DNA of 64,000 bases from Metaphire vulgaris (taxonomy: Eukaryota; Annelida; Clitellata; Crassiclitellata; Megascolecidae): positions 4,749,120 to 4,813,119 of the forward strand of contig CM030870.1 of NCBI GenBank assembly GCA_018105865.1, in the 5' to 3' direction. Shown piece by piece: positions 43,869-58,341 of the stretch. The number at the start of each line of letters is the position of its first letter. Within the stretch, counting starts at the first letter, position 1. A program made the translations under genes and the position numbers. The notes under the pieces are model-generated. The model was not told the origin of the DNA. It was given only the letters and a program-made list of their open reading frames with translations, and did not search any database.

Positions 43869-46800
43869 CATCTGTTACTCAACATGATGCTTATAAAAAG
43901 GAATGTGTGATATTATCATAAAAACAAACACTTTGCAGTGAAAGAACTCTGGCAATTTGCCAAACAACCTGCTCCAGTCGCGAACAAATCTTGTCAGGAG
44001 CTTCAGGTGACGAGGATGAAGAAGAAATCGAGAAAGTTCCGAATAATGTTTCATCTCCACATCAAGAGGAGTGAAGCTCACTCCCAAAGACACACCGCCC
44101 TACAAGCAGTCATTATTACACAAATATAATTTGTAATGAATAGCAAATATAATTCAATAAAATCAAATATAAAAATATATATTCAGAAAAATAAATAAAT
44201 ACATAGATAAATAAATAGATAAATAACACATAAGCAAAGCAAATGTTTATAGGTTCATAGCAGATGGTTCAGTTTAAAGTTCCATCCACTGAAAGTAACA
44301 ATGAAAAAGCCAAAACAAAAACGAGTCAATGTAACTGCAACACTGAAACTGTTAACGCTTTACAATTCACATGACTTCCCATTCAGCATCAGTTTCAAAC
44401 CACTATAGGATTAACATACAGCTGCTTGGTGACCAACAAGTGTCAATTCATGTGCCAGGGCTGCCAAGAGAAATTCTGGGCCCCCGGGCAGGGTAGTCGT
44501 GGGCCCCTAGAAATTTTAAAACTGAAGACTAAATTTTTTTGCTTCTCAGACTTTTCATGACTTTGGAGGAGTACCGGTAAATCAAGCGGTGATGACCTTC
44601 TTTTTCTTTCCAAGCGTCAGCAAGCAATGCCTTCGATGGGCCCCACCTGCCTTCTGCCTTTCGACATGCATAGAGTAAGTAACTCTAAACCTAGTCCAAA
44701 CCCTAACCTAACAGCTCGGGAACCCTTACAGTTTTTTGGGCCCCTGGGCTCCTGCCCCCCTCCCGGCGGCCCTGAATGCGACTTCCACTTGATGAACGTT
44801 TTGCGATGCTTATTTCACACACCATGCACATGTCAAATTCAACAAATCCTCTTGGTCAGTTAATTTAATCCTAATACACATTTGAAATCTGAATTATTTC
44901 ACAGAAGAACTTTAGCAATATACAATACAACGTACATATCTAAGTGTCGCTTTCATTTCACTGCAATAAAATGAGCACCATGAGTAACTTGGTGAAATAG
45001 ACGCACATAACCCTTGAAACTACATTCTCAACATCAAAGCACAACATATTAACCTCTTTACCAGGAACCACGAATATATCCTTCCATTTTACACTGAGTT
45101 ACAGTTAAATACATGGTAAAAGGGCTATTTAGTACTGGACTTGGTAACTGCCTATTTGCTGTTAGAGACAATTCAAAATTCTAACAAACAAATCGCACTG
45201 TAGGTTTCTTATAATACATTTCATATAATCAAATGTACGTAATACAACTGAATAGAACACTCATGCAGCATTGAATAGGAATAAATACACAAAAAGTTTT
45301 GCATCCTTAAATTTTTTTTTGTTCGATTAATCGGAAATTTTTTTAATCACAATCGATTAATCTCGGTTAAAAACATAAACCCTGCTTAGTTTTAATAAAA
45401 TGTTTTTCCAATTTTCCACTGAAATTTTTGACACCGTAGCGCTCTTATTACTCACGCACATTTTGTTCTTCCAAGACATAAATTAAAACTCAGCAACTTT
45501 GATAGAATAAAATAAGCAAAAATTTTTATTGTAACGAAGAAGCAAAATTTAATAATAATTAATTGCTAAACAATTTAAAAAAATAGAAAATATAAAAATA
45601 TATCTTTTAATTTTAAATTTAATCGTTAAGTTAAAATTTAATTAAGGGGTAAAATTTTAACAATTAATGGTAGATTAATAGTTAATTCATTCATTCCCTA
45701 CATCAAAAAATGTTTCACATCCTTCTGTGCAATTATTTTCATAAAATAAACACAAGGCATACTAAAATGCTAAACATAAACCCTGCTAGAGGTTGACTGC
45801 AGACAAATTGAAATTCATCTGTTTAAATGGAAAATCTTCTGCTTAGAAAGTCAAATCTTGCAAGACATCTGAAAACTTTTAAGTGACATCACAAACATCT
45901 GAACATTTTTATTGCAACGCAATTTTTATTTAATTTCAATTTATTGCAAACCCATTAACCCCTTAACTGGGGATCCTGTCCATTTTACATTGAAACAGTT
46001 AAAAACAATTAATCCTACAATAAAATTTCTGGTACTGCTTAAATTCATTCCTTGACATCAATGAAAATATAACCCACTTGTGCAATTATTTTACAGAGAA
46101 TAATAATGCACTAAAATGCTACGATGTTTAGTGTAGAGGTTGTACGTTCACAAACTGTATTTCATCTGTTTAAATGGAAAATCTTTAAATAAAAATAAAA
46201 TCTCTGCGACTGCATTGAAAACTTTTTAAGTGACATCCAAGAACATCTGAACACTTCACAGAAATATACACTAAGTGCCTCAGAGAATCAAATTAACATT
46301 CAAAATGGGCCTCGTGCTAAGACATAGAAAAGCTAAAAACAATTAATCCTATAATATAATTTCCTATGTCTTTAACTTTAGATCCTAAAGGCCCGGGAGA
46401 GAGATGGAGTGAAGGAAAGTCCATCTCCCCAAAAGGAGGATGGACGCCAGATTATTTCCTAGTAATTTTATAATTAATAAAATTATGTCCATTTCAACCA
46501 TAGGCTAACTAAAAATTACACTCTCAACCTGCAGTCACACTATTAATTATTAAACTAATTGAGAAGCTAACCATCGGCATCATAACAATATGTTGTATCA
46601 CTTTGATTCTCATCAAGTGTAGAATTTTCTTCAAAATATGTCTTTGTTTGATCTCCTTGTTTGATCTCACTGCTCGATTCAATTTCACTTTTTTCCAGAT
46701 ATTTATTCTGTCCTTCATCGCAGTTGGACAAGTAAGAGCAGCAGGCTTCAAACAAATCCTCATCTTTGTCACTCTCTTTACAACTGCCATCACTTTGCAG

Positions 46801-47758
46801 ACAAGTCTTACTTCTCGACAAAACATTGTCATCCTTTGTGTTCTGGTGTTTAGCCCGACATACATCTTCAGCTTTATCTAAGCTGGCAGTTTGATCACAG
46901 TTGTCGGCATACATGTCCTCCAACACTAATAATTGATTTCCATGTATCGGTGATGGCATTCTTTTGGCAATTTTGTCTGTGTTAGTTTCTAGGGTAAAGA
47001 ATTCAGCATTATCGTTCTTATTCCTCCGCTCATTATCAGACTCAATTTCAAATTTTCTTCCTGATTCTGACTTTTTCTCACTTAAATAAGAAGAATCTGA
47101 GTCACTGGACATGACCAAAGCTTCAACTCGGTGCTTAGTTTTTATATTACTCTGAATTTTGTCTGAAAAATCTGATGTCCCCGCATTTCTTGGTCGCTTG
47201 GTTCTCGGAGTCTGGCACATTTCACACAAAGAAATAACATTTAAATTTAGGAAAGTGCAAGCATCACAACTCCATTGTGAATTTTCAAGGCAATCTTTCT
47301 CCGAGCTCTCAGCGTGAAATTTTAACGCCCGGCCACGTTTGCGCTTCCGATGAGAAGAAGTCGAACGCTTTCTCGTCCTTTGCTCAAGTATTTTACATTT
47401 CGACCAACTTCCGTCCTTTGAAATTTCATCTTCATCTGATTCAATGATAATGCACTTGTTCTTTGTCAAAGGAGTTGAAGTCGATGGAATTGGAGAAAAA
47501 TCTTTTGTAAACGAATTGGTTGGACGTGGACCTGAACCAGTGGGCAGACCAGAGAATGGCGCAACTGTCTCAGAAGAAGAAGTAATCACAGAATTATCTT
47601 CTTTTTGTGATGAAAAATAATCAAGAACAGTCTTCTGTCCACTGAGCTGAAAGAAAGCATATACAAAATTATACCATAAAAATTCAATGAATAATAATCA
47701 TATTCATCATATTCATCATAATCATAATCACAATCACAATCACAATCATAATCATAAC

Positions 47759-47815
<57 letters not shown>

Positions 47816-50800
47816 TCATCATCGTCAGGTTCTCTGTCCAGGGACAGGTTCAGGGCTCCATTGTTTCCATCCTCTCTGCGTCTTGCCTCTTGTTTGATTT
47901 CTGCAAAGGTCTTGTGATGCTGTGTGTCTGTTTTCATCATCCAGTCCAATAACATCTTCCTTGGTCTTCCTTTTGTCTTTCTTCCTGATATTCTTCCCTC
48001 AATTACTGTTCTGAGTAATGATTCTCCTCTTAGTATGTGTCCAATCCAGTTCCTCTGTCTTTTTTTGATGGTACTGATTAACGATCTTTGTTCGTCCACT
48101 ATCTTTTGTACTTCATCATTTGTTTTCTTGTCATAATGAGCAACACAAATTTAAATTTAAAAATACTTATAAATTGATTGAACAACAAATGTAAAAATTT
48201 TCAGTAGAACAACTTAAAACCATTATACAAAATAACTCGACAGTTCCTTGACCTTACGGATAAACAGATACCACATTAAGTGCCTTTTTTAACAGAATGG
48301 CACTTCTGCAAAACAAAAGAGTGAAAACATTCTGCAAAATGCACCTATAATGTTTTTGTGTTTTATAATAAAATTAACGACATGTTAATCTGCACATAAT
48401 CTTATGAAAACCTGAGTTTGAAGCAATGAAGTGAACTCAATTTTCGAATTTTCTGCAGGAACATAAGCATCAGCGTTGGCGAGGCAACTGACTTGCTCCG
48501 AAGTTCCTCGATCCATTCTCAAATATCGTTTTTCGCCATTCAGAACGGCTGCAACCACGGTTGTCTTCAGATGATCACAAACGACAACAAATAATATTTA
48601 AGAAATGTAAATTTTATGAAACAATATTTAAACGCACTGGCAAGAAATCCTCATGCAAAACAAATGTACATAAAGGCCAAGGGGCTGTCCATTAATTACA
48701 TCAACAATTAATGGACAGCCCCCAACTAAAGTCTTATTGTTGAGTTTACCAATTACTGCTCCAATAACATAAGTCCATGAAAACAGTCTACAAATATAAT
48801 TAATGCACTAAATAGTCTAGAAGGTCATATGCAGTCTGTAGAAAATAAAAGGAATAAGATTGACCCCTTAACCGTGTATTTAACTGTAACTCAATGTAAA
48901 ATGGACGGATATATCCGGGATCCCCAGTTAAGAGGTTAAACGAGTGACAAACAGACAATGACATTGCACAATTCACGAACCATGCAGTTAAAGGATTTAG
49001 GACTGCTATGGAATTTTTAGCTAAATGATCTCTGCAGAATTTAAAAAAGGACTCTTGAATCAAAGTTGCAAGACAAACATATTTTAGAGTTGAAAGAGCA
49101 TCATTTAATGCAATATTTTGATAAAATTTGCACAATTCCTGTACTGTGTCAAAAACCATATAATTCAAGAATCAAGCAACCTCATAACCTGCATGTAAAA
49201 CATGCACAAAATACTGTCATAAGAAACAGGGTGCGATTTGTAGGGTATAAAGGGGTCCCAAATTTTCCTCCCCCTGCCCAACTACACCCCCACAGAGGTG
49301 GCTACTGACATCCCAGCCCTGGACCCCACTGGGGAAAGCTCCCAAACCTCCGCTATAGGCTCGCGCTCCATGCTCGCCAGGTTCCCTAACTGCTCCAGGT
49401 CACAAATCACACCCTAATAAGAAACAAGGTAAAATTCTACAAAACTGGAAAGCCATATTACTGCAACTACCCAAGTAGTTTCGTACCTTACGCGAGAGCG
49501 CAGTCCAGACCCAGTCATCCAAAGATCCTGCAGCAACAAGATAATGAATATCAACAACTGACTTCTGACCGATTCGATGCACGCGATCTTCACACTGTTC
49601 CAAGGTCCCTGGAGTCCAGTCCAGCTCAGCAAATACAACCAGACTGGCAGCGGTCAGAGTTAAACCCTGTATAATAATTATATAATTATGCACTTCTATA
49701 GCACCATTTGTAATACTCAAGGGTATCAATCGATGGTACTTCAAATCCATCCGCAAAAGACCAGGTCATTCCAGAGATCAGTCAGAGGGAAACAGCAAGA
49801 CAGACTATGGAGAAAATGCTGATTGGAAGAGATGTGTTTTAAGCCTAGATCTGAAAATGCTCAATTTATTGGAAGATCTGACAACCAGAGGGAAAGAGTT
49901 CAAGATTTTTGGCCCAGAAATAGAGAAAGCTCTCTTACTGTATGTGACCAAAATGCAAAACAGACACTAAGACATACAGTAGAACTTTTTTAAAAACAAC
50001 TCAGTGGGTCTGTAAAATTTAGAATGTTATAAATCTGAGGTAAGTTATATCCAATTACGGTAGCGCTTTACGCGGGACCTTACATTGCTGTATGTTACAA
50101 CCAAGCGTATGCTATAACCAAGTCCATTATAACGAAGTTCTAAGTCAAGTCAGAATTTAAAACTAGACAAGGAAAATGTGAACTTCTGGAAACAATGGAA
50201 AACAATAACAACACAAGCAAACAGGACACAATTTTAATTTGAGAATTGCACAAAGCTAATCTTACTTTATGACAGAGAAACTGGAAAAAACATATAAGTA
50301 TCCTGTAGGCTACAAGTCAATTTATTACTCAGAAATCAACAGCATAGTCAAAATTAAACTACTGCAAAAGCCGAACATCAAATTTAAGCTATAAACCTTA
50401 AAACTGAAGCAATAAACAAAAATCTATTGATTTTCATTTCTACCAACCACCCAGCTGCCTTTATACTCAGAACAGCCACGCGCGTGTCTTCGTCACTTTG
50501 AAACTGGGAAACAAGATGCTGACAATGAAGAATGTGAACGGGGTATTCACAAATTGTAAAAGAAACACAAAACAACATCAAAGTTACATTTCTTAACTTG
50601 ATTTTGCACCCATCATATCCAAATCTAAACCGGGTCATAATGGCAAGATAATTATTATAGTCATTCTCAGCTCTAAATTCCCTATTCATCTTCCTGAGTA
50701 TATCAGTAATCAGTGGGGCTCACAGGGGCCCAGACACTCATTGAGTGCACTGCCCCCTGTTGGGACCCTATACTTAATGCCCATCATAACAAAAGTGGTT

Positions 50801-52490
50801 GGCCCTCCATGATTAGAAGATCCCAACGCCCCCATAGTCATTCCTGGAGCCGCCAAATTTCAGTGATCCCTTGTTCACACCAACACTTACTTCGTAGCAT
50901 TTTATTTATCTGCTGTTATACAATCAAACCAAACACATAACTGTCATTTGAATTGTTCTTATTATAATCATCATATTGATGCTCAAAATAACGTTGAATG
51001 AAAAGTAAATAAAATTAAACAGCATTACTAATCTAATATCATCTTAACCCTTAAACAGGACGTACTTTGTAAATATATACTGGAGCCAACAAGTGAAAAG
51101 TAATCCCTTTATGATATTTAACACCTACTCGTAGTATTTTATTTATAAAATTTATTATACAATAAACCAAACACATAATTGTCATTTGAATTTTTCATGC
51201 TATAATCATTAGTGTTGATGCTCAAAATAACTTTGAATGAAAAAAATAAAATTAAATAGCATTACTAATCTATTTTGAAAACAGACATTGGAACATAACG
51301 TCATAATTGATACTGAGTATACTCGGTTCTGGTGGTTTAAGGGTTAAAGTGTAATTAATTACCGGTCTGTCTGAGACAGGAGTGCTGCCATCTATCCGTA
51401 TGTACTTCACTTTGGACTCTATCAATTGTTCGACGATGGCATCTGTCATCGAACGATGGAAGGAAAACACGATGAATTTTAGCTTTTCCGTATCACAAAG
51501 ATATCGAATATACTCCTTTGCAGGACCAATCTACAACATAAAAATTACTATTGGTAAATTCACATAGCAACAGTTTTTGTCCTAAAGCTAAAATGGTAAT
51601 CTCAAATTTCTTCTACATAACTATATGTCAAAAGCAAAATCATAAATGGAAATGTTATCTATTATTATTATTAGTCCTATTATATTATTATTATATTTAA
51701 ACAATATTTTATCCTAAAAGCTAAAATGATAATCACAAACTTAATACCTCAACACTATATGTCAGTGAAATCATCCCAGTTATCTGTCAACCTTTAAGAA
51801 AAACCTAAAGACATATCTGCTCTGAAAATCATATTCTTTTCACTCTCATATGCCTTAGATCAGTGGTTCTCAAACTGGGGCCTGTAGTTCCATGGGGGAC
51901 CACCAAGCAGTTTCAGGGGGGACTGTAAAGAGATTACTTTCTCAAGATATCTCACCAACACTGCTGAACACAAACCACACTGATGGCTCTAAGAGTGCTG
52001 ATTCCATTTGAATTTAAATCTGATGACTAAGATTTGCAATTTTCTGATTAAATAAATGATTGACAAAACAAGAAGTATGTGTGTTAATTACAGTTAATTT
52101 AAAATTCAAATTTTATAAGGTCTGCAAGTCACCAGAAAAATTTCTAAGGGACTACCACCAGTGGCAGCTGCACAGGGGGGCCCGTGCCCCCTTTTGAATG
52201 CCTGCCCCTCCCCAGTGGCCACCCTGTTGGGACCCTATACTTAATACTACATACCTAACAACAAATGGCTGGCCCCCATGATTAGAAGTTGCCACCCCAA
52301 CGGCCCCCCACTTCCCAAATTCTGGAGCCGCCACTGACTACCACACAAGAAATCCTAAAAAGTTTGAGAGTCGCTGCCTTAAATGGTATTCCATTCACTT
52401 TGTTTTCTTTTTTATATGATTACTGTTATTTAATTTTATTTGTATAGCTGTAATGTGTCCTTGCTTCTGACATTTGGTAATATAATACCG

Positions 52491-52541
<51 letters not shown>

Positions 52542-53120
52542 TACAGTATCTGTATCACAAGGCTTGGCATGCATAGAATACTGTATACCGTAGATAAAGT
52601 AGACTTAACCCTTAACTGGGGATCCTGGATATATCCATTCATTTTACATTGAGTTACAGTTAAAAACACGATTAAGGGGTTAAAGATAAACAACAAACTG
52701 TAGAATGAAGATCAAAGGAAACCTTAGCTTCGCATGTCTTCGTGTACAACTGAGACAGAAGCTTATAGATTTCAATTGAATTGTTAGGAGCTGAGAGCAT
52801 TCCAGTTCCAACTTTCATAAAAGCTTCATCCATAGTTGTCTTGTTACTTCGAAGTGCTTTGTTCACTTCTTCCCACAGTCCATCAAGTTCCTCAAATTAA
52901 TATCAAACAGTAGAATTTTAGCATGATAAACTCAAACAAAATTCAGATACAGTTTATGACACAGCCATGTTCACTAAGCTATATATATGTGTCTATGGTC
53001 AATTAGTCAAATTTCATTATTTGATAACATTGAAATGCTCTGTTACCAAAGTAATAACACTTAATTTTCACAAAGCACAGTCACAAAGTCCATAATGTCA
53101 CACAAAGTCCACTGAATGAC

Positions 53121-53204
<84 letters not shown>

Positions 53205-56200
53205 CACAAATACATAAACGATATCATTATACTTAACATAAAAATGTAAATAACTATAATACACTGAATTCTGCTATGCTATGCTATTCTTTGCTAATTC
53301 TCTGACGAAGACCGAGAGAGATGTTACCGTCTGCGGAGAACTCCTGAACCCGCGTCAACATCATCTTCCGTTCCTCATTGACCTGTCAATGTGGCTATAA
53401 ATGAAGGAACGCTTCTAATATCATCATTCGACGGATTTTTAACATCGTCACCTTCGACCCTCAAAAAAAGCGCTTTATTTTGGTATTAACTATTATAAAA
53501 TTGTCCTGGACATAAACATAAACATAGACATAAACATGTAATCCTATGTATCAATCAAACAATGTTAATACAAATGCTTTGCAATAAGATAAATGAATTT
53601 TTAAACATTTTGGATAATGCTATCCTCTGATGACAATGCAATTTTGATGTTTTACAATTTCTGGTTATTCATAATCATATAAAAACAATCCACAAGTAAA
53701 GACAACTACTATATATGCAACAACAAGACTAAACTGGTATGGACATGTCACAGAATGGATGAAAGGAGACTACCATACAAGGCACTCTACACTCAAATAG
53801 AAGGAAACAAAGGAAGAGGAAGACCCAGGAAAAAGTGGATGGACAACATCAGAGAAGATATGAACATGGAAGGAATTTCAATAGTAGAAGGAAGACGATT
53901 GACAGAAGATAGAACTTCTTGGAAAACATTTTGTGTCTAGCTATTGCCACTAAAGAGTTGGCAGAGAGCAAAAATGATGATGATGATGATGATGATGATG
54001 ATATACAACAACAATGGAGCATCATTCAAGCATCATGAATACAATACAATACAATACAAGATCGCTTTGGAATGCCACCTGCTTTTCAAGCCAACATCAA
54101 AATAAGTCATTCAAGCAGTCAATAAAAAAAATAATTATGCATTATTATTGTCATAACATCAAACAGGCCTCATCCATTAAACCTGTTTAGTTATAAAGAA
54201 CGTTTCCTGAAAACACCAATTTAACAGGTTCAGCCATAAGACAAAATAAAATGGTTCATATTATTTGAATCAAGCCAATTTTTTAATTTTGATTCTGGAA
54301 TATTTATATAAAGTTGACTTTTCAAATACATAATTTAATAAATGTTTAGTATAATAATTTGATAAATAATAATCTATGATAATTTTGATAATTTGAAAAT
54401 GATAATTTATTTTAATAATTTTGATAATTTGAAATGATAATTTAATTTGATAAATGATGTTTAGTATTTTTACCTTTTTCACAGCAGACTCTTTTAACTT
54501 GAATGAGATCTTTTGACGACGTTTTGGCGGCAGCTGCGACAGAACGTTCCTTTTGAGTCTTCGAATCATCACCACATCACACAAACGACTCTGGAGCTCC
54601 TCCAAATTACTCATCCGCTACAGAAATTCACCAAAATTTCATTTCCAATTTAAAGTAAAGTTTTCCCATACCAAGATTTGAGCGTTGGGGCTGACGCTGA
54701 TCTCCAGTCTCTTAGGCATACAGTGATGCAGATGGCAGTGATGCAATGAAAATGGCCGGATATATCCGATTCCCATTAACCCTAGAGTAAGTTGCCAGCC
54801 AAACACCTAGCCCCTCGTATAATTCACAGTGAGCACTGTACCTCAATTCTGATGTCACAACTGCCCTCTAGTGAGTAAGACTGAGCTGACCTTAGAGGTT
54901 CCTTAGATCAGCGTATCTGTCCAGCGGGGTTGATCTTTGGGGACCCTTTCCATCACCTCGTGGATACCTCTCTCACAGTTGAGATTGGTTCGAAAACAAC
55001 TGAAAACACACTTGTTTAACATATCATTTTGTAAAGCCACTTCCCTGCCATCTTCCCATCCCTCCAATAATAATAATAATTCTTCCCATCCCTCCAATTT
55101 CCACGATTGGAATTGCATGAAAAGCCAAGAAGATATCCACGCAGAAAATTGTGAATTGATTCCGCATTTAAATCTCATCAAGTAAGTATACAAAGAAAGC
55201 ATTTTTAACCATTACTGCATCTATAATATAAAATTTTAATTTTTAAGCAAATATAACAAATACATGCCAAGTAACAGCGGAAAATTCTGATTTACTGCAA
55301 AGTCTTTAATCGGTTAAAATTCACAAAAATGACGTACTCTGTCACCCACAACCTCTTTCGACCAAAGAACTTGAACTTTGCGTCACAATACCGCTTTGCA
55401 AACTGGGTCCAACCTCCAAAGGTCCCTGGGCAGATTGCTTCCAGCTGAGCAAACAGCTGCAAAGAATACACAGTTTCAATACGAAACATGCCATAACAAA
55501 CAACTGAAACTCTATAAATTAATGCACTAATACGGTGCTTCCCAACCTGTGTGCCGTGGCACACAACTGTGCCGCAGCAACGGTAGAAGTGTGCCGTGGC
55601 AAAATATTGAAAAAATAGTAAATTAATAATGGTGCTGGTTTGAATTATTGTTAATTATAAGTTGAATTATATCTCTTTAATGAAGTTAACCATGAAATAG
55701 TGATATGGATTGCAAAGAAAATATGTACTTCTGAAGAATGGTAGTCAATATTATACTGTATACTAGACTAGAGTATAATATATAGTACTAGTAGGCAGTG
55801 TTTAATCTAGACTCCTGGACTCCGGGGGAAACTGACGCCGGGGGGGTTCTGCTAGAGTGCTGCTGTTAGTCCAAGTAGTATGCCAAAATTTCCAGGGGGG
55901 AATTTGAAATTTCCGGGAGGGCAATTTCCCCCTGGAAACGGACTAGATTAAACACTGCTAGTAGGCCTATACAAATGCATCATTAAAAAATAAAATGTGC
56001 GCATTTCGGCTGCAGAGTGCCATTGGCTGTATTTTCTTGGATAGTGTGCCATGGCTGGGAAAAGGTTGGGAAGCACTAGAAACATGGATGACATAAGACA
56101 TTCGGGGATGCAGTGGAGTGGTGGTAGTATTATGAACACACAACCGGAGGGTAGCTGGTTCCAATCTTACCCTGGTCACTGCATTGTGACCTTGTGCAAG

Positions 56201-56882
56201 TTGATGACCCTTAACCCCTTAACCATGTATTTAACTGTAACTCAATGTAAAATGGACGGATATATCCAGGATCCCCAGTTAAGGGGTTAATTGCCTACAC
56301 TTATGAATCTTCACTTTGTAAATGATTTAATATGTGCTAACAACCATGCTATAAGAGCAATAAATATTGTTATTGTTATTGTTCATGACAATTTATATAT
56401 GCTATAAATAGCAGAGCAATAAATAATAAAACAAGATAATCCAATCTTGCTTCATCAGTTCTTTTGATAGAAAAACTACCCTCCGCCATCATAAGCTGTC
56501 CTGTATTGACTTTATAATCATCCCTGAGAAATTTAATTAATTTCCCACAAATTCTTTAACACAACATTTTCCTTAGAGTTAAAATTTTAATGGATGCTGT
56601 TAGAATGTCAATTTCAGCAAGGTAATGAATAGCTATTGTAGTATAATTAAGCACATAGCATGCATCTGTGTGACTTAAGAATGTGCACCATATTTGTAAA
56701 AATTAATTTGTCTGTAAAACATGCACATTAATACTTCTGTGTGCCTTATAGTCGAGATTTTACAGTAATCGATTATTTAATTAGTTACTTATGTAAGAAG
56801 TTCTACAGGGTGGCGCCAAAAAACCAGACTAGTCACATTTAGGTTTGCATTTAATATAGTCCGGTTTTTATTGTGCCACCCT

Positions 56883-56922
<40 letters not shown>

Positions 56923-58305
56923 AACGTACTGATTAATGTGGTAACTGTACAATGCAATAGTCACACATTAGGTGTCCTTGCCTCTTCAGGTCTGTTTAAA
57001 GCTGGGGTTCCTGTCAGCAGAATCCTCCGTTCCGCTTCCTGAACCAGCGGAACAATATATTTGGTGGATGCAGCACGACGGTTCTTAATGTAATGAGACT
57101 CGTCAACAATTATCACCTAACATTGAAAATATTATTAAAATTCATAATCATGTACTCACTATTAACCCCTTTACAGGCTGTGACTCGCATATGCATCCAT
57201 TTTACATTACATTACAAACAAATGGCCAGTAAAGGGGTTAATTAACAATTTGTTGTTGTTACATTCAAAGGGTATATCAGTGCTTCTTAGCCTTTTTATG
57301 ATTACGTACATCTGAAACAAGTGTAAGAGAACAAAGTACCCACCACCAGCGTACTTTATGATCCCAGGACAAAAGTTAATACTCTTCAATAAATTGAAAA
57401 AAATAATATAAACAGCAACATAATCTGTCACAGATTGTGCACATGCCAGAAAGTGGAGTTTTTCTTTACAATTTCTAATTTTGTACAAGTGTACAGTACT
57501 TTACAGCGTAAAGAGTAAATTGTAACAGGTCTTCAAGGCAGACTTTATTTCCGGATAATTCTTTGTACTCCCACAACGTCCTTCAAGTACCCCCGAGGGG
57601 TACGAGTCTCCCTGGTTAAGAACCATTGGGGTATATAGAGACTTGCTTGTTTTACATCTCATACAAGTGATGCCTGTTACACACCCTTGATTTTGGTTTT
57701 TACTATGCTCATGAAATTGTCCCAGTAACTACAATAATAGAATAATCTAGAGCAGAGATGGCCAAACCCTTAGAAAGTGCGAGCCACAAATGACAATTTC
57801 CAAAAGCTTGGGAGCTGCACCGCCACAATTAGACATGAAAACGAGGTAGTTTGATCCAATTCTTTGCAAAATTTCACTTAACTGGGTGCCCCGAGTAACA
57901 CTCGTCCATTTTACACTGAGTTACAAATAGTTGCCCAGTTAAGGGGTTAATCTCTGCTGCCACTTTTATGGAACCTATGACAACATTGGCAGGCAATATT
58001 ATTACTGCTATTTGGCAATTGTTTGAATCTGTTGGTCCATTAATCCCCCCAAAATTTCTTAAACCTTTTGCGGGCATAGATCTGCTAGAAGAGCCGCAGC
58101 TTGGCCATCCATGGTCTAGGGCATGGTGGAGTAATGGTAGGATTCTGGGCACACAACCAGAGGGCAGTGGGTTCAAATCTGACCCTATCCACCGCATAGT
58201 TACTTACCCCTGACTTGCTCCACTCTTACAACTCTTCACATTGTGAAAGACTTAATGTGCAATAACAATCATGCAATAATAATAATTATAATAATAATAA
58301 TTTGA

Positions 58306-58341
<36 letters not shown>

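Larger units (their letters stand above)
51760..52541 (+). mobile_element. LINE 3' end split by nested hAT elements
   Basis: The left part contains AAGAAAAACCTAAAGACATA (a [13 protein letters not shown]-terminus) and the right part TGTAATGTGTCCTTGCTTCT then (AAT)n. The same joined sequence occurs uninterrupted at 58860-59140, which confirms that 51861-52376 is a later insertion. Confidence 0.8.

Noticed and set aside
44780..44870. Candidate missing ZRANB3 exon on the - strand (reads [18 protein letters not shown])
   Set aside because: It only loosely recalls the expected CASRNTDRIH segment and runs into the end of a hAT MITE; phase could not be made to fit.
47586..47917. Poly-Asp and poly-His frames
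   Set aside because: They are translations of a (CAT/ATG)n LINE tail, not proteins.
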